The notes beneath the pieces are model-generated. The model had not been told where the DNA came from. It saw nothing but the letters and a program-made list of their open reading frames with translations, and made no database searches. A program made the position numbers and the translations under genes. Shown piece after piece: positions 25,034 through 32,485 of a stretch of DNA of 64,000 bases (the stretch's first letter is position 1; every line of letters starts with the position of its first letter). This stretch comes from UBA11524 sp051883695 (GTDB lineage Bacteria; Bacillota; Clostridia; Christensenellales; Aristaeellaceae), in assembly GCA_051883695.1 (NCBI GenBank), contig JBJEUF010000021.1:18975-82974 (forward strand), written 5' to 3'.

Positions 25034-27427
25034 ATGCAGTATGGTTATTTCAATGATGCGGCGCGTGAGTACGTCATCACCGATCCGCGTACCCCCATGG
25101 CCTGGGCGAACTATCTGGGCAGCCCCGAGTACGGGGCGATTGTGACCCAGAACGCAGGCGGCTATTCCTTCGTCAAGTCCGGCGCGGCAGGCCGCATTCT
25201 GCGCTACTCCTTCAACCAGTTTGACGAGCCCGGCCGCTATGTCTACCTGCGGGACGATGAGGACGGCGATTTCTGGTCCGCGTCCTGGCGGCCTGTGGAG
25301 AAGCCGCTGGATGAATACCGCACCATCACCCGTCACGGCACCTCCTATACGGAGATCGAGAGCGAGTACAGGGGCATCAGGTCCGCCGTGCTGTACTATG
25401 TGCCCATGGGCGCCACCCACGAGGTCTGGCGCGTGAAGGTGACGAACACCTCCGACAGGCGGCGCACCATCTCCGCCATGTCCTACTGCGAGCTGACCAC
25501 CGAGAGCAACTACGAGCAGGACCTGGTCAACCTCCAGTACACCCAGTTCATCACCACCACCACCTTCCACGGCGACTGCATCGTGGAGCACATCAACCAG
25601 TTCTGCGGCGTGAACGAGCAGAAGGAGAACTGGCGCGAGCGCGTGTTTGCGCTGGCCGGCGCGCCGGTGAAGAGCTACTGCGGACGCCGCGAGAGGTTCC
25701 TGGGCATCAACCGCTTCAGCAAGCCGCAGGCCGTCGTGAGCGGCGATCTGGGCAATGTCCTCAACTTCAACGGCAACCCCTGCGGCGCGCTGCATACCCA
25801 GCTGGTGCTGGAGCCCGGCGAAACCAGAACCATTGCCTTCCTCCTCATGCAGAAGGCACCCTCTGCCGCCCGTCCCATCATCGACCGCTATGCCGACACC
25901 GAGAAGGTCGTCAACGCCGAGCTGGCGGAGCTGATCGCCTACTGGCACGGCAAGCTCTCCGGGCTGACGGTCAATACCCCCGATGCGAACTTCAACACCA
26001 TGATCAACACCTGGAACGCGTTCCAGTGCTTCACCACCTTCGTGTGGAGCCGCGCGGCCAGCCTCGTGTACTGCGGTCAGCGCAACGGTCTGGGCTACCG
26101 CGATACCGTGCAGGACATCCAGGGCATCATCCACCTCGACCCCGCGATGGCCAAGGAGCGCCTGGTGCACATGCTGTCCGCGCAGGTGCATCACGGCGGC
26201 GGTCTGCCGCTGGTGAAGTTCACCCATAACCCCGGTCACGAGGATTCCCCCGAGGACGACAGCTATGTCCGCGCCACCGGCCATCCCCACTACCGCGCCG
26301 ATGACGCCCTGTGGCTGTTCCCGACCGTGTACAAGTATATCGCCGAGACCGGCGACAAGGACTTCCTGAACGAGGTCGTGCCCTACGCCACCCATGGCGA
26401 GGACACCGTGCTGGAGCACCTCAAGCGCGCCATCGACTTCTCCATGAACCATCTGGGCGCGCACGGGATGCCCGCCGGTCTGCATGCCGACTGGAACGAC
26501 TGCCTGCGCCTGGGCGCGGCGGGCGAAAGCTCCTTTGTGGCGATGCAGCTGTACTACGCCACCGTCGTGCTGGATGAGCTGATGCCCGATACCCCCGAAA
26601 ACGCCGAGTACCGCAAGTACCTGCGCGGCGTGGGTGAGACGCAGAAGCGGCTCATCAACGAGCATTTCTGGGAGGACGACCGCTTCCGCCGCGGCTATTC
26701 CGAGGCGGGCGCGATCATCGGCTCCAAGAATGATCCCGAAGCCTCCATGTGGATGAATCCCCAGTGCTGGGCAGTCATCAGCCGTCTGGCTACGCCCGAG
26801 CAGGCCGAGAAGTCCATGCAGAGCGTCTATGAGCTGCTGAACACCCCCTGGGGCGTCGAGATCATGGGCCCGTGCTACAAGGAGCACGCCTTCGACGGCG
26901 CGAACATGCTGCTCTTCAACCCCACCACCAAGGAGAACGGCGGCATCTTCTGCCAGCCCCAGGGCTGGGCGATTCTGGCGGAAGCCCTGCTGGGTCATGG
27001 CGGACGCGCGTTTGAGTACTTCACCGAGTCCTGCCCGGCGGCCTACAATGATCGCGCGGAGCTGCGCGAGATCGAGCCCTATGTGCACGGTCAGTTCATC
27101 GAGGGCCATGAATCTCCCCAGCCCGGCCGCAGCCACGTGCACTGGCTGACCGGTACCGCTTCCACCGTGATGGTGGGCTGCGTCGAGGGCATTCTGGGCC
27201 TGCGCCCCACGCCCGACGGCCTGGTCATCAGTCCGGCTATCCCCGCAGCGTGGGACGGCTTCACCATGGACAAGACCTTCCGCGGCAAGCGCCTGCACAT
27301 CACCGTGGACAACAGCGCCCACCATGAGGGCGGCGTGCAGAAGGTGCTCGTCAACGGCCGGGAGGTCAGCGGCGTGCTGACCGATGCGGTGCTCACCGAC
27401 GATTGCCGGATCACTGTGGTCATGTAA
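25034..27427 (+). CDS. GH94 glycoside phosphorylase (cellobiose phosphorylase-like)
   Basis: The start at 25034 (MQYGYFNDAAREYVITDPRTP) follows GGAGG; 797 residues, close to cellobiose phosphorylases. Family features are the YGYF-D-A-REYVI opening, YLGSPEYGAIVTQNAGGYSF, the GLGYRDTVQDIQGI loop, catalytic Asp in the HADWNDCLRLG motif (residues 484-492) and QCWAVISRLAT. It would split a beta-linked disaccharide with phosphate, giving glucose 1-phosphate and a free sugar, in the cytoplasm. Cellobiose is the best guess, but GH94 also contains laminaribiose and other specificities. Its promoter has cre- and LacI-type sites and a terminator follows. Confidence 0.9.
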   Translation: MQYGYFNDAAREYVITDPRTPMAWANYLGSPEYGAIVTQNAGGYSFVKSGAAGRILRYSFNQFDEPGRYVYLRDDEDGDFWSASWRPVEKPLDEYRTITRHGTSYTEIESEYRGIRSAVLYYVPMGATHEVWRVKVTNTSDRRRTISAMSYCELTTESNYEQDLVNLQYTQFITTTTFHGDCIVEHINQFCGVNEQKENWRERVFALAGAPVKSYCGRRERFLGINRFSKPQAVVSGDLGNVLNFNGNPCGALHTQLVLEPGETRTIAFLLMQKAPSAARPIIDRYADTEKVVNAELAELIAYWHGKLSGLTVNTPDANFNTMINTWNAFQCFTTFVWSRAASLVYCGQRNGLGYRDTVQDIQGIIHLDPAMAKERLVHMLSAQVHHGGGLPLVKFTHNPGHEDSPEDDSYVRATGHPHYRADDALWLFPTVYKYIAETGDKDFLNEVVPYATHGEDTVLEHLKRAIDFSMNHLGAHGMPAGLHADWNDCLRLGAAGESSFVAMQLYYATVVLDELMPDTPENAEYRKYLRGVGETQKRLINEHFWEDDRFRRGYSEAGAIIGSKNDPEASMWMNPQCWAVISRLATPEQAEKSMQSVYELLNTPWGVEIMGPCYKEHAFDGANMLLFNPTTKENGGIFCQPQGWAILAEALLGHGGRAFEYFTESCPAAYNDRAELREIEPYVHGQFIEGHESPQPGRSHVHWLTGTASTVMVGCVEGILGLRPTPDGLVISPAIPAAWDGFTMDKTFRGKRLHITVDNSAHHEGGVQKVLVNGREVSGVLTDAVLTDDCRITVVM

Positions 27428-27435
27428 TTCTGAAA

Positions 27436-27470
27436 GCAGCGTCCCCCGCGCGAGGGACGCTGCTCTTTTT
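27436..27470 (+). terminator. Intrinsic terminator after GH94
   Basis: GCAGCGTCCC (27436-27445) pairs with GGGACGCTGC, with a short GC loop, and is followed by TCTTTTT. Confidence 0.92.
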
Positions 27471-27530
27471 ATGGCTGCATAGGTATTCAGTATCATGCGA
27501 GGCTTCAAGACAGCATACCCGCAAAACGGC

Positions 27531-27580
27531 CCGAAGGATTCCAAAGGGCGACCGGAAAGCCCTTTGGTCGCGTCCGCAGA
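27531..27580 (+). repeat. Hairpin repeat, copy B (same loop, different stem)
   Basis: Aligned without gaps to copy A it keeps CCGAAGG at the left, the loop GACCGGAAA (one change) and TCCGCAGA at the right. The 9-bp arms are CCAAAGGGC (27541-27549) and GCCCTTTGG instead of GGAGGGGGC and GCCCCCTCC. Four of nine base pairs are changed on both sides so that pairing is kept. It lies between the convergent GH94 and GH2 genes. Confidence 0.75.
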
Positions 27581-27598
27581 CGATGATTCCGCGAAGCC

Positions 27599-27651
27599 AC
27601 AAACGGACAGCCTCATGTTCCCTGATGGGCATGGAAGGCTGTCCGTTTTGT
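27599..27651 (-). terminator. Hairpin at the 3' end of the GH2 gene
   Basis: ACAAACGGACAGCC near 27599 is complementary to GGCTGTCCGTTTTGT near 27636-27650, with a loop of about 24 nt. It lies just past the GH2 stop at 27656. The U-tract is poor, so it may be an mRNA-end structure rather than a classical terminator. Confidence 0.5.
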
Positions 27652-27655
27652 GTGA

Positions 27656-29968
27656 TTATTCCTGCTCCAGCACGATCATGCTCCGCAGGCCGCTTCGGGT
27701 GAACGCGTACAGCGTCACCGGGCAGGGCATGGTGCCGGCGCGGACATAGACGATGGCGCGCCCGTCCTTCGTTCTGCGGTGCTTCTCCGCATAGGGCGTC
27801 AGGTCGGCAGGATGACCGTTCTCGATGCCGAGGATGGTTGCGTCGCCGGTCAGCTGCCAGTGGATGTCCTCGTCATGGGCGGCGGTGACATGGCCTGCTT
27901 CGTCCAGCAGCGCCACCTCGATCTGGACGATATCCTGCCCGTCGGGCTTCAGGTCCAGCTTGTCCGCCCTGAGCAGGATCCGCGACGCCGCCCCGGTGGA
28001 GGTCAGGCAATCCTCCGCGCCCTCGACCACGGCCTTCAGCTCGCCGTCCGCATAGGGCACCTCCCATGTCGCGCGGCATTCGGTGTCGAGGGTGACCGCC
28101 TTTTTGCCGAGGGATTCGCCGTTCAGGAACAGCTCGCATTCCGGCTGATTGGTGGCGACGGAGACGTACATCCGCTGTCCGGGTTCGCCGTGCCAGCAGA
28201 AGCGCTCCCCCCAGACCCCGTGCCCTTTCTGACCGCGGTCGGGCTCCACGCTGAGCTTCACGAAGGGCTCCTTCGTCCAGAAGGCCTTGCGCATGTAGTA
28301 CAGCGGCTTCTCATAGCCCGCCAGATCAAGCAGCCCCGCCTGGGAGATGCGCACCGGCCAGCCGAGGCATTCGCCGAGGAAATCCACGCCCGTCCACAGG
28401 AACTGACCGCAGATGTAGTCGTTGTCCTTCACGGCCTGCCACGCCCTGCCGCTGTGCCCGTTCTCGCTGCCGTAGATGACCCGGCCCGGGAAGCGCCGGT
28501 GATCCTCCTCGTAGAACTGCTCCTTGTAGTTGTAGCCGGAGATGTCCAGCGCATCGGCGTAGCCCGTCCGGGTGGAGAGCTCCGGGAAGGAAAGGGCGCT
28601 GGTGACGGGACGGGTGGTATCCACCGCGTGCACGATGTCTACCAGCTCCCGGGCGATGACGGCAAGACGGCCCGCATCGGGCTTGCGGACGTCGTACATG
28701 CGCTCAGCGGCGGGCTTGTTGGCATCGTTGTTGCCCAGCACCTCGTGGAACAGCGGCGTGACATAGGGGTCGTTGGGGTAGTCGATCTCATTGCCGATGG
28801 ACCACATGATGATGGACGGATGATTGCGGTCGCGCTTCACCATGCCCTCCAGATCGGCCCTGTGCCACATGGGGAAATCCTCCGCATAGCCATAGCGCTT
28901 GGGCGGATACACGTTGTGGCCCTGCCACCACTTGTTCTTCGTGCCCTCCCATTCATCGAAGGCCTCGTCCTGCACCAGCAGGCCCAGCTCATCGCACAGG
29001 TCGAGCAGCAGCGGGTCGGGCGGATTGTGGGAGGTGCGCAGGGCGTTTGCCCCCATGGCCTTGAGCTTCCGCAGGCGGCGCTCCCAAACGGCCTTGGGCA
29101 CCGCCGCGCCCAGACAGCCGCCGTCGTGGTGAACGCAGAAGCCCTTGAGCTTCATGCTCACGCCGTTGAGATAGAAGCCCGTGTCCGCGTCAAAGCGGAT
29201 GGTGCGGATGCCGAAGCGCAGCGCGGTTTCATCGGTGATGCGCTCCCCGTCCAGCACGCCGCAGCGCAGCGTGTACAGGTACGGCTCGTCCACCGACCAC
29301 AGATGCGCCGCCGGAACGGTCAGCAGGCATTCGCCGCGCTCGCCCTGCGTGCCGTTGGTGGCTACGACACGCCCGTCCCTGTCCTCCACATCGAAGGCTG
29401 CGCCCGTGCCGCCCAGCGTTTCGTACCGCACGGAAAGGAGCGCAGTACCGTCCTTCGCGACCTCTTTGGTGGTGACGAACAGGCCGTCGGCGGCAAAGCA
29501 GCGCATGTCGCTGATTTCCAGCTGCACATCGCGGTAGATGCCGCTGCCGGTGAACCAGCGGGAATCCGCGACCTCCTCATGCTCCACGCGGACGCAGATC
29601 ACGTTCTCGCCCGGACGCACGAAGGCGCTGATATCGAAGGTGAAGGTGGAATAGCCGTAGGCGCGTCCGCCAAGGTAGTTGCTGTTGATCCAGACCCGGG
29701 CATGCTTGTACACGCCGCCGAAGGTGATGCGCACGCGCTTTCCGGTCACATCCTCCGGCAGGGTGAAATGTCTGCGGTACCAGGCGGTGCCGCCGGGCAG
29801 ATAGCCGGTGCCGGAGGCGTTCCGGCGGTCGAAGGGGTGCTCCACCGACCAGTCGTGGGGCAATGTGACCGTGCGCCAGGCATGGTCGTCATAGCCCATG
29901 AAATCAGCGCCGGGTTCATCGCCCGGATGAAAACGCCAGTCAAGGTTCAAAAGCTGCTTGTGTGACAT
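27656..29968 (-). CDS. GH2 family beta-galactosidase-like enzyme with DUF4982 domain
   Basis: This 770-residue protein starts 7 nt after AAAGGAG. It has a sugar-binding domain (about 1-165; WRTVTLPHDWSVEHPF, GGTAWYRRHF), an Ig-like domain (about 170-260), a TIM barrel with acid/base Glu394 in SIGNEID and likely nucleophile Glu502 in YGSENG, then a DUF4982 domain (about 555-660) and a last Ig-like domain. RTSHNPPDP is the conserved substrate loop. There is no signal peptide, so it works inside the cell on imported galactosides or related sugars. It sits 78 bp behind the AraC gene and is probably cotranscribed with it. Confidence 0.9.
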   Translation of the reverse strand: MSHKQLLNLDWRFHPGDEPGADFMGYDDHAWRTVTLPHDWSVEHPFDRRNASGTGYLPGGTAWYRRHFTLPEDVTGKRVRITFGGVYKHARVWINSNYLGGRAYGYSTFTFDISAFVRPGENVICVRVEHEEVADSRWFTGSGIYRDVQLEISDMRCFAADGLFVTTKEVAKDGTALLSVRYETLGGTGAAFDVEDRDGRVVATNGTQGERGECLLTVPAAHLWSVDEPYLYTLRCGVLDGERITDETALRFGIRTIRFDADTGFYLNGVSMKLKGFCVHHDGGCLGAAVPKAVWERRLRKLKAMGANALRTSHNPPDPLLLDLCDELGLLVQDEAFDEWEGTKNKWWQGHNVYPPKRYGYAEDFPMWHRADLEGMVKRDRNHPSIIMWSIGNEIDYPNDPYVTPLFHEVLGNNDANKPAAERMYDVRKPDAGRLAVIARELVDIVHAVDTTRPVTSALSFPELSTRTGYADALDISGYNYKEQFYEEDHRRFPGRVIYGSENGHSGRAWQAVKDNDYICGQFLWTGVDFLGECLGWPVRISQAGLLDLAGYEKPLYYMRKAFWTKEPFVKLSVEPDRGQKGHGVWGERFCWHGEPGQRMYVSVATNQPECELFLNGESLGKKAVTLDTECRATWEVPYADGELKAVVEGAEDCLTSTGAASRILLRADKLDLKPDGQDIVQIEVALLDEAGHVTAAHDEDIHWQLTGDATILGIENGHPADLTPYAEKHRRTKDGRAIVYVRAGTMPCPVTLYAFTRSGLRSMIVLEQE

Positions 29969-30046
29969 ATGCTTCTCCTTTAGGATGGGCTCTTAGCCCG
30001 TTGCTGTACTGTTTCGCGCTGTGCGGGCGGTTTTCCTGCCTTGTCA

Positions 30047-32203
30047 TCAATGGCATTTCCGGTACTCGCCGGGCGTCATGCCGGTGATCTGCTTGAAGCG
30101 GCGGATGAAGGAATTCAGGTTGTAGTAGCCGACGGATTCGGAAACCATCTGCAGGGGCATGGTGGTTGTCTCCAGGAGGGACTGTGCCTTCCGGATGCGG
30201 AGGCCGGCGACATAGCCCGTGAGCGTTTCGCCGGTTTGCTGCTTGAAATACTGGCTCAGGTAGCTGGCGGACAGATTCAGCTTCTCCGCCGTATCCTGAA
30301 TGGAGAAGGAGCAGTCGTCGTAGCTTTCCGCAATGCAGGCGTAAATGCGGGCGAGCAGCTCCGGGAGGGGGGCCTCGGGCGTGCTGTCGGCCGTGGGGAG
30401 CGCCTCCGGCGCCGTGTCCAGCATGTGGAGCATGAAGGCAAGGTAGTCATCGGCTGTGCGCAGATAGGTGATGGTGAAAAGATCCTCCATGTTGACCGGG
30501 CGCGATACGCTGGAGAGAAGCACCTGCACGGCGGAATTGCAGTAGCTTTTGGCGAGCAGCGCAGGCACCCTGTCCGCCTTCAGGCGCTCGACAAAGCGGC
30601 GGACGGTCTGCATCTGCTGCTGCGGCGTCTGACCGGCCATCGCCGACAGCTCGGTCAGATAGTCGGTTTGCGCGGTGAGCGTCCGGGTCAGCTCGCTGTA
30701 GCGGATCAGCTGGTGGCGGCCGCGGATGAAGTGCTCCCGGACGGCCTGCGTCGCCTCGAAGCAGGCGGTGGACAGGCGTTCAATCTCCCGATAGCAGCCG
30801 GAGATGCCGATGGAGAAGGTCAGCCCGTGGGTCTCGGCGCATACGTCCAGAAGGCGCAGACAGCGCTCGTTCAGCGCCTTCTCCGCCCCTTCCTCCATGC
30901 CCACCAGGCACACGAACATCGAATGCTCGAACAGCTCGCGGAATTGCCAGGAGAAATCATCCCCCAGGCATTCGGTGAAGATGCTGCTGAGGGTCTGCCG
31001 GGGCAGCTCGGCTTCCTGATCGAACAGGCGCAGCATCAGCACCTGATAGCAGGGCCTGGTGAAGGCCATGCCCAGCGGAGCGGCTTCGCGGTTGTATGCC
31101 TCAAAGGAGCCGAACTTGCCTTTGAGCAGCGAGAACAGCAGGGAATCCTTCAGCGCCTGTCCGTCTGGGGAGGACATGAGCTGGGCGTGCATGCGCTCGT
31201 TCTGCGCGGAGAGCGAGCTGATGGCGTCCTTCAGGGATTCCAGATCGTCCGTGCCCGAGCGCCCCAGCGATTCGGTCAGCTCCCGGATGGGGCGGTAGTT
31301 CAGCTTCATGGCGTAATAAATGACCAGGGCGCCTGCCGCCAGAACCGCCAGCAGAAAGACGGACAGCGTCACCTGGGCGCGGTAGAGCGGCGCGAGGGTT
31401 TCGCCTGCGGGCAGCAGGAAATAGCAGGTCCAGTCCATCACCGAGGAGGATTCCTGATAGACAAGGTACTTCTGACCGTTACAGCGCAGCGCGCCGCCGC
31501 AGCCGGAAAGGTCCTCCGTCAGCGGAAAGGAGGAAAGGATCGGCTGGCCCGCGCTGTCCAGAATGACGCCCTGCTGATTGGGCATATCCGACGGAGACAG
31601 CTTGGACAGGAAGTATTCCTCCCGGACAAAGAACATCAGCACCGTGTTCTGCAGGCGGGAAAAGACCGTGGGCGCGTTGATGAAGGCGATGTACCGCTCC
31701 GAGCCGTTGTTGCGGGACACGGGCCGCACCATCCGCCCGTTCAGGCGCGTCAGGTCGCTCATGGGGTCTTCCCAGCCGTCAAAGGTGAAAAGGCTGCTTA
31801 AGAACATCTGCTTGGCGTATACGGCGGTGGAGGTGTAGACCTGGTCGGAATTCGCATCCACCAGCGCGATTTCGGCGATCAGCGAGGACGGCGCCAGCAG
31901 GTTTTTGAACTCGTTGACGATGCGCAGGTCACGCAGCGGGCTGGGGTCCTCCAAATAATAGGAAAAGAAATTCTCGTTTGCGGATGAGATCTGGTAATCC
32001 ATGGTGAAGATCTGGTAGATATCGCTGTCCAGCTCGTGCATCGTCCGGCGCAATCGGGAACGGTGCGCCTCCTCCAGGCTGCTGCGGACCTCGGTGATGA
32101 AGAAGGCCTGTGCAAAAATCAGCAGGGCAAGAAGCGCCGTCACCAGCACGGAGACATAGGACAGCAAATATTTGTAGTATGTCTTGGAGTGCCGCCTGAA
32201 CAT
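30047..32203 (-). CDS. Membrane-bound AraC-family transcriptional regulator (YesN-like)
   Basis: The start at 32203 (MFRRHSKTYYKYLLS) has GGAGG 9 nt upstream; 718 residues. TM helix 1 (about 12-34) and TM helix 2 (about 285-305, LSVFLLAVLAAGALVIYYAM) bracket a 250-residue outside sensor domain. A linker region follows, and the C-terminal 100 residues are an AraC DNA-binding domain with two helix-turn-helix units (LSASYLSQYFKQQTGETLTGYV and VGYYNLNSFIRRFKQITGMTPGEYR). Such proteins sense extracellular carbohydrates, sometimes through a solute-binding protein. It is divergent from the transporter operon, which it probably activates. Confidence 0.92.
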   Translation of the reverse strand: MFRRHSKTYYKYLLSYVSVLVTALLALLIFAQAFFITEVRSSLEEAHRSRLRRTMHELDSDIYQIFTMDYQISSANENFFSYYLEDPSPLRDLRIVNEFKNLLAPSSLIAEIALVDANSDQVYTSTAVYAKQMFLSSLFTFDGWEDPMSDLTRLNGRMVRPVSRNNGSERYIAFINAPTVFSRLQNTVLMFFVREEYFLSKLSPSDMPNQQGVILDSAGQPILSSFPLTEDLSGCGGALRCNGQKYLVYQESSSVMDWTCYFLLPAGETLAPLYRAQVTLSVFLLAVLAAGALVIYYAMKLNYRPIRELTESLGRSGTDDLESLKDAISSLSAQNERMHAQLMSSPDGQALKDSLLFSLLKGKFGSFEAYNREAAPLGMAFTRPCYQVLMLRLFDQEAELPRQTLSSIFTECLGDDFSWQFRELFEHSMFVCLVGMEEGAEKALNERCLRLLDVCAETHGLTFSIGISGCYREIERLSTACFEATQAVREHFIRGRHQLIRYSELTRTLTAQTDYLTELSAMAGQTPQQQMQTVRRFVERLKADRVPALLAKSYCNSAVQVLLSSVSRPVNMEDLFTITYLRTADDYLAFMLHMLDTAPEALPTADSTPEAPLPELLARIYACIAESYDDCSFSIQDTAEKLNLSASYLSQYFKQQTGETLTGYVAGLRIRKAQSLLETTTMPLQMVSESVGYYNLNSFIRRFKQITGMTPGEYRKCH

Positions 32204-32240
32204 CAATGCCTTCCTCCATTCAGCGTGAACCAATGTCCGT

Positions 32241-32269
32241 ATTCTATCATAAATGTACGATTTGTTCAA
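32241..32269 (-). promoter_or_regulatory. Promoter of the AraC regulator
   Basis: On the minus strand TTGAAC (32269-32264), 17 bp, TAGAAT (32246-32241). Spacing is ideal and the start codon is 38 bp further on. Confidence 0.75.
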
Positions 32270-32393
32270 GAGATGACCAAAAAACGCAGGAATTGCATAT
32301 TGCAGAGGGCGTGATCTACATTATTTTAGCGCGAGGAATGGCGTATCTGGAAATCTGGAGACCTGATACCACATGAATCGAGCATTTTGAAGA

Positions 32394-32423
32394 TTGCTGC
32401 GGCCTGCCGTCACGTGATAGAAT
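32394..32423 (+). promoter_or_regulatory. Candidate promoter of the CBM-SBP transporter operon
   Basis: TTGCTG (32394-32399), 18 bp, TAGAAT (32418-32423), 60 bp before the GTG start at 32486. The weak -35 fits an activator-dependent promoter served by the divergent AraC protein. No obvious repeated operator was found between the two promoters. Confidence 0.5.
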
Positions 32424-32485
32424 GCTGCATCAGGCAAAACGAAAATCAATGCGGCAAGCAATGTGCCGCAAGGGAGGCGTTCTGA

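Noticed and set aside
25028..27616. An 862-codon open frame on the minus strand
   Set aside because: It is antisense to the GH94 phosphorylase; composition is typical of a shadow frame.
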